Shown here: piece after piece, positions 7,214 to 18,312 of the stretch | Position numbering within the stretch: the first letter of the stretch is position 1 | How the letters are laid out: the number at the start of each line of letters is the position of its first letter | Assembly: GCF_001865575.2 (NCBI RefSeq) | Contig: NZ_CP017562.2 | Location: 2,418,001 to 2,482,000, forward strand | Length of the DNA stretch: 64,000 bases | Direction of reading: 5' to 3' | DNA from: Paraburkholderia sprentiae WSM5005 | GTDB lineage: Bacteria; Pseudomonadota; Gammaproteobacteria; Burkholderiales; Burkholderiaceae | Translations under genes and position numbers: made by a program | The notes under the pieces: generated by a model | What the model was told of the DNA's origin: nothing | The model's input: only the letters and a program-made list of their open reading frames with translations | Databases searched by the model: none

Positions 7214-9484
7214 TCATGCAAGCCGTAACGGCAGCGTGCGCAAACGCTGCCCCGTCAACGCGAACACCGCATTGGCCACCGCCGGCGCGACCGGCGGCAC
7301 GCCCGGCTCGCCGACACCCTGCGGATGCAGCTGACTCGGCATGATGTCGACTTCGATCGCCGGGCACACGTTCATCCGCACGACCGGAAAGTCCACGAAA
7401 TTCTTCTGCTGCACCTGACCGTCGACGATCGTAATCTGGTTCTGCAGTGCGCTCGACAGCCCAAACACGATGCCGCCTTCCATCTGCTGACGAATCAGGT
7501 TCGGATTCACCGGCAAGCCGCAATCGATCACGCACACCACGCGATGCACGCGAATCTGCCGGTTCGCCCCGATCGACACCTCCGCGACTTGCGCGACGAC
7601 GCTGCCGAACGCCTCGTGCAACGCGACGCCACGCGCGCAGCGCGCGCCATCGGCGGCGGGTTCGAGCGGATGTCCCCACGCCGAGATCGCCTCCACACGC
7701 TTGAGGACCGCCAGATGACGCGGATGCTGCGCGAGCAGCATCGCGCGAAAGGCGATCGGGTCCTGGCCGGCGGCCGCGGCGGCTTCATCGGTGAAGCTCT
7801 CGGTGAAGAAGGCCTGATGCGAATGGCCGACCGAGCGCCAGAAGCCGACCGGCACCGGCAATTCGACGATCTTGTGCGACACGCGCGCGGCTGGCCACTC
7901 GTACGGCTGATCGAACGCGCCTTCGCAGGTGGTCTTGTCGATCGGGATGTGCGGCACGCCGTAGTAACGCGCGAGCGCATCCGGCACGATCGCCTGGCCC
8001 GCCGACTTCGCATGCCACGCCACCAGCTTGCCGTGCTCGTCGAAGCCGGCCTGAAGCCATGCCGCACACGCGGGCCGGTAAAAGTCGTGCGTGAAGTCCT
8101 GCGCGCGCGACCAGATGGTTTGCACCGGACGGCCATCGGCCTCGCGCGCGATCGCCGCGGACTGCACGATGAAATCGAGTTCGAGGCGCCGGCCGAACGC
8201 GCCGCCCGACAACTGCGTCTGCACATCGACGAGATCGGCGTCGATGCCGAGTGCTTTCGCCACATGCTGCCGCGCAAGTCCCGGCATTTGCGTCGAGACC
8301 CAGACGCTCGCCGCGCCGTCCGACACCTGCACGGTACAGTTCAGCGGCTCGACCGCGCCATGCGCGAGGTACGGCGCGTGATACGACGCTTCGATCGTGC
8401 GCGCCGCGCGACTCATCGCGTTGTCGACGTTGCCGCTGTGGAAATACACGTGAGCGTCCGTATCGTCGAGCGCGTCGACGAGGCGGCGCTCCACCTCCGC
8501 GCTCGACACCTTCGCGGCCGCGCCGTCATGCCAGCTCACGTTGATCGCCTCGACCGCCTTCATCGCGCGATAGGCGTTGTCCGCGATCACGGCCACGCCG
8601 CCGGTGCCCCCCGCGTACGGCGGCACGGCCAACGCCTTGATGAAGCCCGGCACCTTTTGCGCGGGCGTCGCGTCGAAATGCGCGACCGTACCGCCGAGCG
8701 TCGGGCACATCACGACGCTTGCATAGAGCAAATCGTTGGGCAGCACGTCGATCCCGAAGCGCGCCGCGCCGTCGATTTTCGACGCGGCTTCGATGCGTCG
8801 GACGGGCTGGCCGATCAGCCTGAAGTCGGCGGCCTGCTTCAAGACGACGCTGCGCGGCAGCGGTTGGCGCGCAGCCATCGACGACAACTCGCCGAACGTC
8901 GCCTTGTGCCCCCAAGGGTGCAGCACGTAGCCCTTTTCCGCACGGCATTCGCGGACCGGCACATCCCAGCGCCCGGCCGCCGCCTCGATCAGCATCACCC
9001 GCGCCGACGCGCCGGCCTCGCGCATCGGCGTCCACAAATCGTTCATGCTCGACGAGCCGCCCGTCATCATCGTGCCGATCTCACGCACCGCCTTGCTGGT
9101 GATCCACACGGTGCCGCGCCGGACGTAGCTGTCGTCGTCGGGGCGAAACGGCAGATCGTCGACGATGCTCTGCACCGCGTTGTAGATCCGGTCGATCGGC
9201 GCCTCTTCGACTTGCACCTGCGACCAGTCGGCGTCGAGTTCCTCGGCGAGCAGCATCGCCAGTCCGGTATGGATGCCCTGCCCCATCTCCGCCTTGGGCA
9301 TCATGATCGTCACGCGGTTGTCGGCGTCGATCTTGACCCAGCCGTTCAGCGCGACTTGCGAGCCTTGCGTCGGCAGCGGCGTCGAGGTCATCAGGCGCTG
9401 CCGCGGCGGCACCACGGCCCAGCCGACCAGCAGCCCGCCGACCGCACTAGCGCCGCCAAGCAGGAATGTTCTGCGCGTCAACAT
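7214..9484 (-). CDS. iorB: Molybdopterin-binding large subunit, xanthine oxidase family (IorB-like)
   Basis: A 756-residue subunit expected to bind molybdopterin cytosine dinucleotide and hydroxylate a heterocycle or aldehyde. The chosen ATG gives a twin-arginine leader (TRRTFLLGGASA), so the mature enzyme is probably exported folded with its small subunit. An upstream in-frame start would bury this leader and was rejected. Family motifs seen include GQGIHTGLAML, SGGAFGRRLELDF and, near the C-terminus, GVGEPGVPPV with the likely catalytic glutamate. There is no FAD subunit, as is usual for the IorAB group, where electrons go to cytochromes. No cytochrome gene is adjacent here. Confidence 0.88.
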   Translation of the reverse strand: MLTRRTFLLGGASAVGGLLVGWAVVPPRQRLMTSTPLPTQGSQVALNGWVKIDADNRVTIMMPKAEMGQGIHTGLAMLLAEELDADWSQVQVEEAPIDRIYNAVQSIVDDLPFRPDDDSYVRRGTVWITSKAVREIGTMMTGGSSSMNDLWTPMREAGASARVMLIEAAAGRWDVPVRECRAEKGYVLHPWGHKATFGELSSMAARQPLPRSVVLKQAADFRLIGQPVRRIEAASKIDGAARFGIDVLPNDLLYASVVMCPTLGGTVAHFDATPAQKVPGFIKALAVPPYAGGTGGVAVIADNAYRAMKAVEAINVSWHDGAAAKVSSAEVERRLVDALDDTDAHVYFHSGNVDNAMSRAARTIEASYHAPYLAHGAVEPLNCTVQVSDGAASVWVSTQMPGLARQHVAKALGIDADLVDVQTQLSGGAFGRRLELDFIVQSAAIAREADGRPVQTIWSRAQDFTHDFYRPACAAWLQAGFDEHGKLVAWHAKSAGQAIVPDALARYYGVPHIPIDKTTCEGAFDQPYEWPAARVSHKIVELPVPVGFWRSVGHSHQAFFTESFTDEAAAAAGQDPIAFRAMLLAQHPRHLAVLKRVEAISAWGHPLEPAADGARCARGVALHEAFGSVVAQVAEVSIGANRQIRVHRVVCVIDCGLPVNPNLIRQQMEGGIVFGLSSALQNQITIVDGQVQQKNFVDFPVVRMNVCPAIEVDIMPSQLHPQGVGEPGVPPVAPAVANAVFALTGQRLRTLPLRLA

Positions 9485-9764
9485 GGCATGGCTCGCTCGG
9501 CTGGCTCGACGACAGGAAAGCGGCGACAGCGCCGACGCACCCGTCTTTGTCTGCGAATAGTAATAAGACGGATCGGCGAGCGTGAGACTTAAATGCGCGC
9601 GCGGACCTGAAGCGGCCGTGCGGCGTGCGAAGGCGGGAATCGAAAGCGGCGGGGGAAAGTCGTGGGGCGTTTCATTAACTGCGATCGCGCGGCCGACGGT
9701 GTGCAAGCGCGACCCACCGCCAGCACACCGCGAAGCTTGCGCTTGAATCGATCATGCGACCGGA

Positions 9765-10964
9765 TCAACGGCGGTTCGAACCCGACACCACATCGATCCA
9801 GACGGCCAGCACGAGGATGCCGCCCTTCACGATCATCTGCCAGTACGCGTCGACGTCGAGCATCGACATGCCGTTGTCGAGGCTCGCCATCACGAGCGCA
9901 CCGATCAGCGCGCCGTACACGGTGCCGGAGCCGCCGCGCATCGACGTGCCGCCGATAAAGCACGCGGCGATCGCGTCGAGTTCGCCCATCGAGCCCGCCG
10001 ACGGCGAACCGGCCGCGAGCCGCGCGGTGTTGACGATGCCGGCGAACGCGCACATCAGCCCCATCAGCGCGAAGATCGCGAGCTTCACGCGGTCGGTATT
10101 GACGCCCGAGAGCCGCGTCGCTTCGAGGTTCGAGCCGACCGCGTAGATGCGGCGTCCGAACACCGTCTGCGTCGCGATCCACGTGAAGATGCCGAGCAGC
10201 GCGAGCAGCAGCAGCACCGGTACCGGAATGCCGCCGTAACTGTCGAGCATCGCGACGAAGCCGGCGAGAATCGCGCCCGCGCCGATCACTTTCGCGACGT
10301 CCTGCCAGAACGGCACGACGCGCAGCTGGTAACGCTGCCGATTCGCGCGTTGGCGGATCGTCAGGAATGCCAGCAGCACGAACAGCACGACGGCGAGCGT
10401 GTCGCCGGCGAGCCGCGGCAGATAGCCCTGGCCGACGTATACGAAGCTGTCCGACACCGGCGCGATCGTCGACCCGCCGGTAATGCCGAGCAGAATGCCG
10501 CGATACGCGAGCATGCCGCCGAGCCCGACGATAAACGACGGCACGCGCCGATACGTCGACCACCAGCCGTTGAACACGCCGACCGCGATGCCGAGCAGCA
10601 ACACGACCGGGATCGTCACGCCGATCGGCCAGTGCCGGTTCACGTCGAGAATCGCCGCGACGCCGCCGAGCAAGCCCAGCAGCGAACCGACCGACAGATC
10701 GATTTCACCGGCGATGATCACGAACACCATGCCGCACGCGAGCATGCCGGTAATCGACATCTGCCGCAGCAGATTCGACAGATTGCGCGGCGTGACGAAT
10801 GCGCCATGCGTGAGCGCCGAAAAGAAAATCCAGATCACCGCGACGGCAATCAGCAGCGCGAGAATCTTGTAGCGCGCAAACAGTTGCTGGATCCGTTGCG
10901 TGCCGCCGAACGCGCTTCGCGGCGCGGTCGTGTCGGTGGGTTGGGAAGTTACTTCGGGAGTCAT
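9765..10964 (-). CDS. xylH: D-xylose ABC transporter permease
   Basis: A 399-residue permease of the ribose/xylose class with a ~45-residue cytoplasmic N-terminus and about ten or more hydrophobic segments (for example [17 protein letters not shown] and [17 protein letters not shown], the EAA-like signature of sugar permeases). It is last in the xylA-xylF-xylG-xylH order; its ATG overlaps the stop of xylG (positions 10961-10964), indicating coupled translation. Its identity as XylH rests on the xylose-operon context and its length, which is longer than ribose permeases. About 270 bp without a clear gene separate its stop from the convergent-side neighbour iorB. Confidence 0.93.
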   Translation of the reverse strand: MTPEVTSQPTDTTAPRSAFGGTQRIQQLFARYKILALLIAVAVIWIFFSALTHGAFVTPRNLSNLLRQMSITGMLACGMVFVIIAGEIDLSVGSLLGLLGGVAAILDVNRHWPIGVTIPVVLLLGIAVGVFNGWWSTYRRVPSFIVGLGGMLAYRGILLGITGGSTIAPVSDSFVYVGQGYLPRLAGDTLAVVLFVLLAFLTIRQRANRQRYQLRVVPFWQDVAKVIGAGAILAGFVAMLDSYGGIPVPVLLLLALLGIFTWIATQTVFGRRIYAVGSNLEATRLSGVNTDRVKLAIFALMGLMCAFAGIVNTARLAAGSPSAGSMGELDAIAACFIGGTSMRGGSGTVYGALIGALVMASLDNGMSMLDVDAYWQMIVKGGILVLAVWIDVVSGSNRR

Positions 10965-12520
10965 GCGGCACTCGCTGCGGTTGGGTTCGAAGATAGATGC
11001 ACGGGGCGGATCGCGGCGCCGAGAATGTCTTCCTGCGTGAGACCGTCGTTGACGAAGTCGCCGCGCAACTCGCCCTCGCCGATTACCAGCACACGGTCGC
11101 TGATGCCGAGCACTTCCGGCAACTCGGACGACACCATCACGATCGACATGCCGCGCTGCGCCAGTTGGAAGATCAGCTTGTAGATCTCGTACTTGGCGCC
11201 GACGTCGACGCCGCGCGTCGGTTCGTCGAGAATCAGCACCGTCGGGTTGGTCAGCAGCATGCGCGTGAGCACGGCCTTTTGCTGATTGCCGCCCGACAGA
11301 CTTGCAATCGACAGCATCGGATTCGCGGCACGCACGGAAAGCCGCTTCATTTCCGTCTGTATCGTATCGAGTTCGGCTGCCGAATCGATGCGTCCGCCGG
11401 ACGTGAAACGCTGCAACACCGCCAGCGTGATGTTATGACCGACGCTCATGCCCGGCACGATGCCATGGCGTTTGCGGTCCTCGGGCACCATCGCGATACC
11501 GGCGCGAATCGCGTCGATCGGCGCACGAATTTTCAGTGGTTTGCCGTCGAGCACGACGCTCGCTTCGCTGATGCCCGCATACGCGCCAAAGATCGCCTGC
11601 ATCAACTCGGTGCGGCCCGCGCCGACGAGCCCCGCGACGCCGAGAATTTCGCCGCGCCGCAACGAAAACGACACGTCGTCCACGCGCTTGCGGCGCGGAT
11701 TCGTCACGTCGAAACAGGTGACGTTGCGCGCTTCGAAGATCACGTCGCCGATCGGATGCGGCTCGCGCGGAAACAGGTTCTTGATCTCGCGGCCGACCAT
11801 CAGCGAGATGATTCGCTCGGTCGTCAGTGCCTCCATCGGCTCGGTCGCGACATGGCGGCCGTCGCGAATCACGCTGATCGTGTCGCAGACTGCCGCGACT
11901 TCGTCGAGCTTGTGCGAGATGTACACGCAGGCAATGCCGCGCCGCTTCAGATCGCGCACGATGTCTAGCAGAATGGCGATTTCGGAGGCGGTCAGCGACG
12001 ACGACGGTTCGTCGAGAATCAGCAGCTTCGCGCGCTTGTTCAGCGCCTTCGCAATCTCGATCAGCTGCTGATGGCCGCCGCCGTAGTTCATCACGGGCTG
12101 CGCGGCGTTGATGCCGCTGATGCCCAGTTCGCGCAATAGTTCGTCGGCGCGCTGATACATCGCCGCGTAGTTCATGCGCCCGCCGGGCAGCGTGATTTCG
12201 TTGCCGAGAAAGATGTTTTCCGCGACCGACAGCTCCGGCACGAGCATCAGTTCCTGGTGAATGATGATGATGCCCGCGCGTTCGGTGTCGCGTACACTCG
12301 CGGCTTTCAGCGGCTGGCCTTCCCAGCTTATTTCGCCGTCCCAGGTACCGTGCGGATAGACGCCGGACAGCACCTTCATCAGCGTCGATTTGCCCGCGCC
12401 GTTTTCGCCGCACAGGCCCACGCATTCGCCCGGCGATACGCTCAGATCGATGCCGTCGAGCGCCTTCACGCCGGAAAAAGCTTTGACGATGCCGCGCATC
12501 GTCAGAAGAGGTTGCGTCAT
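10961..12520 (-). CDS. xylG: D-xylose ABC transporter ATP-binding protein
   Basis: A 519-residue double ATPase of the sugar-ABC type. The first domain has Walker [10 protein letters not shown], signature-region and Walker B ([11 protein letters not shown]). The second has a degenerate Walker A ([11 protein letters not shown]) and Walker B ([12 protein letters not shown]), as is normal in this family. The start [15 protein letters not shown] was chosen over an upstream in-frame start because the extra 26 residues are encoded by the intergenic hairpin and are not protein-like. It overlaps xylH by four bases. It energises uptake through XylH with XylF as binding protein. Confidence 0.94.
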   Translation of the reverse strand: MTQPLLTMRGIVKAFSGVKALDGIDLSVSPGECVGLCGENGAGKSTLMKVLSGVYPHGTWDGEISWEGQPLKAASVRDTERAGIIIIHQELMLVPELSVAENIFLGNEITLPGGRMNYAAMYQRADELLRELGISGINAAQPVMNYGGGHQQLIEIAKALNKRAKLLILDEPSSSLTASEIAILLDIVRDLKRRGIACVYISHKLDEVAAVCDTISVIRDGRHVATEPMEALTTERIISLMVGREIKNLFPREPHPIGDVIFEARNVTCFDVTNPRRKRVDDVSFSLRRGEILGVAGLVGAGRTELMQAIFGAYAGISEASVVLDGKPLKIRAPIDAIRAGIAMVPEDRKRHGIVPGMSVGHNITLAVLQRFTSGGRIDSAAELDTIQTEMKRLSVRAANPMLSIASLSGGNQQKAVLTRMLLTNPTVLILDEPTRGVDVGAKYEIYKLIFQLAQRGMSIVMVSSELPEVLGISDRVLVIGEGELRGDFVNDGLTQEDILGAAIRPVHLSSNPTAASAA

Positions 12521-12546
12521 TCGATATGCCTCGCTGCAAGGTGGGC

Positions 12547-12600
12547 CGATGTTCGGCCACGCTCCCGGGCGCGATGACCCGGGAGCGTGGCCGAACATCG
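12547..12600. repeat. Perfect 23-bp inverted repeat in the xylF-xylG gap
   Basis: The arms at 12547-12569 and 12578-12600 are perfectly complementary over 23 bp, separated by 8 nt. The element fills about half of the 94-bp gap between the xylF stop side and the xylG start. There is no T-run on the minus strand after it, so it is not a classic terminator. Such hairpins between a binding-protein gene and the ATPase/permease genes are known to protect upstream mRNA and keep the binding protein in excess; that role is inferred. Confidence 0.85.
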
Positions 12601-12614
12601 CGCCCGTCTCCGTT

Positions 12615-13643
12615 TTATTTGCTCGCGAGCTGTTCCTGCGTGTAGAAGCCGTCCTTCACGACCGTGTCGAGGTTCGCCTTGGTCAGCTTGGTCGGCTGCA
12701 GCAGCACCGTATCGACCTTTTTCTTGCCGTTATCGTATTGCGCATTGAAGGCCGGCTTCTCGCCCTTGGCGAGCGCGACCGACAGCTTCGCCGCTTCGCC
12801 GGCAATCAGCTTCAGCGGCTTGTAGACCGTCATCGTCTGCGTGCCGGCCGCCACGCGTTTGACGGCAGCGAGGTCGGCATCCTGACCCGAGATCGGTACC
12901 TTGCCCGCGAGGCCTTGCGCGGCCAGCGCCTGGATCGCGCCGCCAGCGGTGCCGTCATTCGACGCGACGACTGCGTCGATCTTGTTGTTGTTCGCGGTCA
13001 GCGCGTCTTCCATGATGCGCAGCGCGGTCGATGCGCTCCACTCGGGCACCCACTGCTGGCCGACCACCTTGATGTCACCCTTGTCGATCGCCGGTTGCAG
13101 CACCTTCAGCTGACCCTGGCGCAGCATCTTCGCGTTGTTGTCGGTCGGGGCGCCGCCGAGCAGGAAGTAGTTGCCCTTCGGCCGCACGTCGTAGACGCCC
13201 TGCGCCTGCATTTCGCCGACCTTTTCGTTGTCGAACGAGATATAGGCGTCGATATCGGCGTCGAGAATCAGGCGGTCATACGACACGACCTTGATGCCCG
13301 CTTTCCTCGCTTCGGCCACCACGTTGCCGAGCGTCTTCGAGTTGAACGGCACGATCACGATCACGTCGACGCCGCGCGAGATCAGATTTTCGATCTGCGA
13401 GATCTGCCGCTCTTCGCTCGCATCGGCCGATTGCACCGACACCTTCGCGCCGAGCTTTTCCGCCGCGGCGACGAAATAGTCGCGATCGCGCGACCAGCGC
13501 TCGACGCGCAGATCGTCGATACAGAAGCCGATTTCCGGATGATCCTTGCTGGCGTGCGCGAGCGGCGCGGCGAGCGACAGGCTGGCGAGTACCGCTCCGC
13601 ACAACAGCGAACTCAGTACGTTACGACGCATGGCGAATTTCAT
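12615..13643 (-). CDS. xylF: D-xylose ABC transporter periplasmic binding protein
   Basis: A 342-residue periplasmic sugar-binding protein. Residues 1-25 are a Sec signal peptide ([16 protein letters not shown]...AHA). The mature part has the two-lobe type-I binding fold, with typical stretches [14 protein letters not shown] and [16 protein letters not shown]. The ATG was chosen because it gives the signal peptide and lies behind AAGGAGA. It sits between xylA (upstream, 130 bp) and xylG, with a strong hairpin after its stop. It captures D-xylose for XylGH. Confidence 0.94.
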   Translation of the reverse strand: MKFAMRRNVLSSLLCGAVLASLSLAAPLAHASKDHPEIGFCIDDLRVERWSRDRDYFVAAAEKLGAKVSVQSADASEERQISQIENLISRGVDVIVIVPFNSKTLGNVVAEARKAGIKVVSYDRLILDADIDAYISFDNEKVGEMQAQGVYDVRPKGNYFLLGGAPTDNNAKMLRQGQLKVLQPAIDKGDIKVVGQQWVPEWSASTALRIMEDALTANNNKIDAVVASNDGTAGGAIQALAAQGLAGKVPISGQDADLAAVKRVAAGTQTMTVYKPLKLIAGEAAKLSVALAKGEKPAFNAQYDNGKKKVDTVLLQPTKLTKANLDTVVKDGFYTQEQLASK

Positions 13644-13773
13644 TTCTGTCTCCTTTGTGTAGTGATAGCCGGAATACCGGACGTATCGGTCTGCGCTGCG
13701 AGCCGCAGACTCGGACAAGCGACAACCCACAGCTTGCTGGTGCGCGCGGTCGACGTGGCCGCGCGATCTTTAT

Positions 13774-15096
13774 TCAACGTCCGCTATAAATCGCCTGATT
13801 CACGATGTTTTCCATCTGCTCCTGCTGCCCGCTCACATGCCGCGGATTCAGATCGCGCGCCAGCGTCTGCGCCGCGAGCGTCGACAGCGAGTAGTCGCCG
13901 GCCAGGATCTTGCGGCCGAACTCGCCATCCCAGCCCGCGTAGCGTTGCCGCTTGAACTGCTCGAGGCGCTCGTTTTCCACCAGCACCGCCGCGCGTTCGA
14001 GGCCGAGCGCGAGGTTGTCGATCGCACCGATGTGGGCGTAAAACAAGTCTTCCGCATCGACACTCTGGCGCCGCACCTTCGAATCGAAGTTCATGCCGCC
14101 GGTCGTGAAGCCGCCGTGGCGCAGGATCTCGTAGAAGGCCAGCGTCAGCTCCTCGACGCTGTTGGGAAATTGATCGGTATCCCAACCGTTTTGCGGATCG
14201 CCGCGATTCGCATCGACGCTACCGAAGATGCCGAGCGCAAACGCGGTCGCAATCTCGTGGTGGAACGAGTGGCCCGCGAGCGTCGCGTGATTCGCCTCGA
14301 TGTTGACGCGAATCTCCTTGTCGAGGCCGTGCTGCAGCAGGAAGCCGTGCACGGTCGCGACGTCGTAGTCATATTGATGCTTGGTCGGCTCCTGCGGCTT
14401 GGGCTCGATCAGCAGCGCGCCCTTGAAGCCGATCTGGTGCTTGTGCTCGACCACCATGTGCAGGAAGCGCGCGAACTGCTCGCGCTCGCGCACGAGGTCG
14501 GTGTTGAGCAGCGTGTCGTAGCCTTCGCGGCCGCCCCACAACACGTAGTTTTCGCCGCCGAGGCGCAGCGTCGCGTCGAGCGCATGACGCACCTGGGTGG
14601 CGGCAAAGGCGAAAATCTCCGGATTGGGATTGGTCGCGGCGCCGGCCGCGTAACGCGGATGCGAAAACAGGTTCGCGGTGCCCCACAGCAACTTGACGCC
14701 GGTATCCTGCTGCTTGCGCGCGAGATAGTCGGACACGCGCAGGAAGTTCTCGCTGTATTCCTTCACGCTCGCGCCTTCGGGCGCGACGTCGGTATCGTGG
14801 AACGTGTAGTACGGCGTGCCGAGCTTCGAGAAGAATTGGAATGCGGCGTCGGCCTTCTGAAGCGCCCGCTCCATGGCGTCGCCGGGTTGCTGCCAGGGCC
14901 GGCGGAACGTGCCCTGGCCGAAGATATCGACACCGGGCCACACGAACGTATGCCAGTAGCACACGGCGATCCGCAGATGGTCCTCAAGCGTCTTGCCGAG
15001 TACCTGCCTCGTTTTGTCGTAGTGACGGTACGCAAGCGGGTTGTCCGATTGCGGGCCTTCATAACGGATCTCGGGAATGTGTTCGAAGTAGGACAT
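13774..15096 (-). CDS. xylA: Xylose isomerase
   Basis: A 440-residue class II xylose isomerase converting D-xylose to D-xylulose in the cytoplasm. The TIM-barrel signatures are present: [17 protein letters not shown], the metal region [13 protein letters not shown] with the catalytic-site histidines, and [19 protein letters not shown]. The length matches characterised class II enzymes. The start [14 protein letters not shown] is the conserved beginning; an upstream in-frame start would add 32 unrelated residues. It is the first gene of the minus-strand xyl operon and is divergent from xylR across 270 bp. No xylulokinase gene is in the window. Confidence 0.97.
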   Translation of the reverse strand: MSYFEHIPEIRYEGPQSDNPLAYRHYDKTRQVLGKTLEDHLRIAVCYWHTFVWPGVDIFGQGTFRRPWQQPGDAMERALQKADAAFQFFSKLGTPYYTFHDTDVAPEGASVKEYSENFLRVSDYLARKQQDTGVKLLWGTANLFSHPRYAAGAATNPNPEIFAFAATQVRHALDATLRLGGENYVLWGGREGYDTLLNTDLVREREQFARFLHMVVEHKHQIGFKGALLIEPKPQEPTKHQYDYDVATVHGFLLQHGLDKEIRVNIEANHATLAGHSFHHEIATAFALGIFGSVDANRGDPQNGWDTDQFPNSVEELTLAFYEILRHGGFTTGGMNFDSKVRRQSVDAEDLFYAHIGAIDNLALGLERAAVLVENERLEQFKRQRYAGWDGEFGRKILAGDYSLSTLAAQTLARDLNPRHVSGQQEQMENIVNQAIYSGR

Positions 15097-15366
15097 CGGC
15101 GTCTCCAATGTATGCTGCATTGCAATCCGCGCGAGAAGCCGCGCAGGCCGACAAGGTGACGCCATGCTGCCGCTTGCACGATGTGTCGGCAATTGCGATA
15201 TTTCGCAGCGCGCTTGATGTTTCTTACCGCCCGCGCGTTTGTATACTGCCGTCGCGCGATTCGGCGCCTAGAATAACCAGACGCTTAAAAACGGGCCTGC
15301 TTCCGGGCACCCGACACAACGGAGACAAAGGCGTGTGGTCTGTCGATCCACCCGCCGCTTACCCCT
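15097..15366. promoter_or_regulatory. Divergent xylA/xylR promoter region
   Basis: A 270-bp gap between the back-to-back starts of xylA and xylR. It must hold the promoters of both and the likely XylR sites. I could not pick out a convincing direct-repeat XylR operator or a consensus sigma-70 promoter by eye. Confidence 0.6.
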
Positions 15367-16587
15367 ATGACCCGTCCACAAGCACCTCAGACGACCCATC
15401 GGATCGCGCTGCTGTTCAACGCGAACAAGGTCTACGATCGCGAGATCATCACCGGCATCGGCAATTACCTGCTGTCGACCCGCGTCGCATGGGATCTCTT
15501 CCTCGAAGAAGACTTTCGCTGCCGGCTCGCGGGTATCCAGCGCTTCGACGGCGACGGCATCATCGCGGACTTCGACGACCCCGCCGTCAACGAGGCCCTG
15601 CGCGACTGTCCGCTACCGGTGGTCGCCGTCGGTTCGTCGTACGAGGATCCGACGCAGTACCCCTCGGATTTACCCTATATCGCGACCGATAACAGCAAGC
15701 TCGTGTCGCTCGCGTACACGCATCTGATCGGCGCAGGCCTCGGAAACTTCGCGCTGTACAGCCTGCCGCAGGCGCAGGAAAACCGTTGGGCGCAACAGCG
15801 CGAGCTTGCATTCGCGCATCTGCGCAGCGCGGACGGACGCAGCGCGGCGCAGATCGACAGCGAGATCTATCGCGGTCTGTCGACGAGCGCGCCGTCCTGG
15901 AACCAGGCCATCGAACAGCTCACCGCGTGGCTTCGGCAATTGCCGAAGCCGGTCGGCATCATCGCGGTGACCGATGCGCGTGCACGGCATTTGCTGCAGG
16001 CATGTCTGATCGCGGGCATTCCGGTGCCCGAGGAAGTCGCGATCATCGGCATCGACAACGATCCGCTCACGCGTACGCTGACGCGCATTCCGCTGTCGTC
16101 GGTGATTCAGGGCACCGAGGAAATGGGCCGCACCGCCGCGCACATCCTGCATCAGATGCTGCACGGCGCGCGTTTTCCGGGCCGTCGCATTCTGGTGCCG
16201 CCGGTCGGCATCAACGTGCTCGAATCGACGCGGCATCAGCCGCTCGCGAGTCCCTACGTGATGCGCGCGCGCCATTTCATTCGCCAGTACGCGTGCCAGG
16301 GCATCCGCACCGAGCAGGTGGCAGACTATGTAGGCGTGTCGCGTTCGTCGCTCGAAGAGTATTTCCGGCGTGAGCGTCAGTGCACCGTGCATCAGGAGAT
16401 CCTGCGCCACAAGCTCGACGTCGCGAAGTCCCTGCTCGCGAAACGCGATGCGTCGAGCGCGGAGGTCGCGATTCGTTGCGGCTTCACGTCGCTGCAATAT
16501 ATGTACGCGGTATTTCGCCGCGAACTCGGCTGCACGCCGCGCGAATACCAGGAACGCACGGGCCCGAAGACCAAAGCCGCTGGCTGA
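15367..16587 (+). CDS. xylR: XylR, AraC-type activator of the xylose operon
   Basis: A 406-residue regulator in two parts. Residues about 10-285 form a LacI/periplasmic-binding-like sensor domain (HRIALLFNANKVYDREI near the start, VAIIGIDNDPLTRTLTRIP in the second lobe). Residues about 295-400 form an AraC double helix-turn-helix (RTEQVADYVGVSRSSLEEYFRR; EVAIRCGFTSLQYMYAVFRR). This fusion is characteristic of XylR, which binds D-xylose and activates the transport and isomerase genes. It is divergent from xylA and followed 34 bp later by an aldose 1-epimerase gene. Confidence 0.94.
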   Translation: MTRPQAPQTTHRIALLFNANKVYDREIITGIGNYLLSTRVAWDLFLEEDFRCRLAGIQRFDGDGIIADFDDPAVNEALRDCPLPVVAVGSSYEDPTQYPSDLPYIATDNSKLVSLAYTHLIGAGLGNFALYSLPQAQENRWAQQRELAFAHLRSADGRSAAQIDSEIYRGLSTSAPSWNQAIEQLTAWLRQLPKPVGIIAVTDARARHLLQACLIAGIPVPEEVAIIGIDNDPLTRTLTRIPLSSVIQGTEEMGRTAAHILHQMLHGARFPGRRILVPPVGINVLESTRHQPLASPYVMRARHFIRQYACQGIRTEQVADYVGVSRSSLEEYFRRERQCTVHQEILRHKLDVAKSLLAKRDASSAEVAIRCGFTSLQYMYAVFRRELGCTPREYQERTGPKTKAAG

Positions 16588-16621
16588 GCATGTTTTTCTA
16601 TTTTTTCTTCGCACCGACCAC

Positions 16622-17716
16622 ATGATCAGCATCGCACAACTTTCTTCCGAGCCGTGGGGCACGCTGCAGGGCGGCGATCGCGTACGACTCTATACGCTGC
16701 GCAACGCGCACGGCATGAAGGTCGCCATCAGCGACCTCGGCGCGACGCTGGTGTCATGGCATGCGCCCGATCGCGCCGGTCGTCTCGGCGATATTCTGCT
16801 CGGCCACGACACGCCCGCCGAATACGTGGCTGCCTCGACCTATATGGGCGGACTGATCGGCCGCTGGGCGAATCGCATTGCGGGCGCGCGCTTTTCGCTC
16901 GACGGCATCGAGTACGCGCTCGATCGCAACGAAGGTCCGAACCTGCTGCATGGCGGCACGGTCGGTTTTCATCGCGCGTTGTGGGACGTCAGCGAGGACG
17001 ACGGCGCCTTGCTGATGCGACTCGAGTCGCCCGAAGGCGATGCCGGTTTTCCCGGCAACGTGACCGTGCAAGTGCGCTATTCGCTCGACGACGACGGCAC
17101 GCTGACGATCGGATACGAAGCGATCACCGACGCTCCGACGCCGCTCAATCTGACGAGCCATCCGTACTTCAACCTGACCGGGCGCGCGGGCACCGACATC
17201 CGCGGCCACGTGCTGTCGATCGACGCCGAGCGTTTTTTCGAAGTCGATGCGACGATGATTCCGTGCAAGCTCGCCGACGTCGCGGGCAACGCATTCGACT
17301 TCCGGCAGAGCGCGCCGATCGGCGGACGGCTCGACTGGCCGCACGCGCAGCTCGCGCGCGCCGGCGGCTTCGATCATTGCTACGTGCTGCGCGAGGCACA
17401 GCCAGGCACGATCGACGAGCACGACGGCAACGCGCGGCCGCTGCGCGAAGTAGCCTGCGCCTACGACCCGGGCAGCGGACGCGAACTGACCGTCGCCACC
17501 GATCAGCCGGGCCTCCAGTTTTACACAGGCAACGCGTTGAACGGCAACGCGGGCCGCGGCGGCGTTCGCTATCAACGGCATGCCGGTTTGTGCCTCGAGG
17601 CCGGCGGTTTTCCGAACCAGGTCAATATGGCCGGCCAAGACGAAGTGATCGTGCGGCCCGGCGAGACTTACCGGCAAATCACGACTTATCGCATCGACGT
17701 GCGCAAAGGTGTGTGA
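16622..17716 (+). CDS. Aldose 1-epimerase (mutarotase)
   Basis: A 364-residue galactose-mutarotase-family enzyme that interconverts alpha and beta anomers of aldoses such as xylose. Family landmarks are GRWANRIAGARF, NLLHGG, NLTSHPYFNL with a catalytic histidine, and EAGGFPNQVN with the catalytic glutamate. It lies 34 bp after xylR, so it is probably in the same transcript and supplies the anomer used by xylose isomerase. The start MISIAQLSSEPWG was chosen because an upstream extension would overlap xylR. Confidence 0.92.
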   Translation: MISIAQLSSEPWGTLQGGDRVRLYTLRNAHGMKVAISDLGATLVSWHAPDRAGRLGDILLGHDTPAEYVAASTYMGGLIGRWANRIAGARFSLDGIEYALDRNEGPNLLHGGTVGFHRALWDVSEDDGALLMRLESPEGDAGFPGNVTVQVRYSLDDDGTLTIGYEAITDAPTPLNLTSHPYFNLTGRAGTDIRGHVLSIDAERFFEVDATMIPCKLADVAGNAFDFRQSAPIGGRLDWPHAQLARAGGFDHCYVLREAQPGTIDEHDGNARPLREVACAYDPGSGRELTVATDQPGLQFYTGNALNGNAGRGGVRYQRHAGLCLEAGGFPNQVNMAGQDEVIVRPGETYRQITTYRIDVRKGV

Positions 17717-17905
17717 CGGGGCTGACACGCGCTTTTTCATTGCTTGACGAAACCCGCGACGCCGACATTACAGCTCGCCGACTGCCCATTCCCGGCAATA
17801 CTGAATTAGTCGAGTAGTGGTTTTCCCCGAGTGCGCTCCCTTCTAGACTGCGTTGATGGCACCGATGGCTGCGGTGCCGGATACACAACTACGGAGGGAA
17901 ACACC

Positions 17906-18214
17906 ATGAAATCGCTTATCCAGGCAGTTGCGCTGGCCGCCTTGATCGCTGCGCCGGTCGCGTCGTTCGCACAATCGGAACAGCCGGTCACGCGCGCCGA
18001 AGTCAAAGCAGAGCTGCAGCAACTCGAACAGGCGGGCTACAACCCGGCCACCGCGGTCGATGCCCAGTATCCAGCGGACATTCAGGCGGCCGAGGCGCGC
18101 GTCTCCGCGATGAACGCGAAGGGCCAGGGTGAGACGTCGGGGTATGGATCGTCGATGGGCGGATCGTCGCAAGCGGGCCATCATCCGGTGTGGGTCAATC
18201 CGGACGGTCAGTGA
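17906..18214 (+). CDS. DUF4148 secreted small protein
   Basis: A 102-residue protein with a Sec signal peptide (residues 1-20, cleaving near SFAQS) and the DUF4148 core VTRAEVKAELQQLEQAGYNPA. The family is very common and multi-copy in Burkholderia; its function is unknown, presumably periplasmic. A good ribosome site (GGAGGG) precedes the ATG. The gene stands alone: 189 bp from the epimerase and with a hairpin terminator after it. Confidence 0.88.
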   Translation: MKSLIQAVALAALIAAPVASFAQSEQPVTRAEVKAELQQLEQAGYNPATAVDAQYPADIQAAEARVSAMNAKGQGETSGYGSSMGGSSQAGHHPVWVNPDGQ

Positions 18215-18312
18215 AGACTGGGGAACGTATAGCAAGCGGTGCTGGCGAGAGAAGAGGGGTGAGTCAAGAGTCTTTTTCGCCGTTGCGGTTTTCGCCGTTT
18301 CCATCTGACATG

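Noticed and set aside
7325..9592. A 755-codon plus-strand frame opposite iorB
   Set aside because: The composition is His/Arg/Asp-rich with no recognisable motif, whereas the minus strand encodes all the molybdopterin-subunit motifs.
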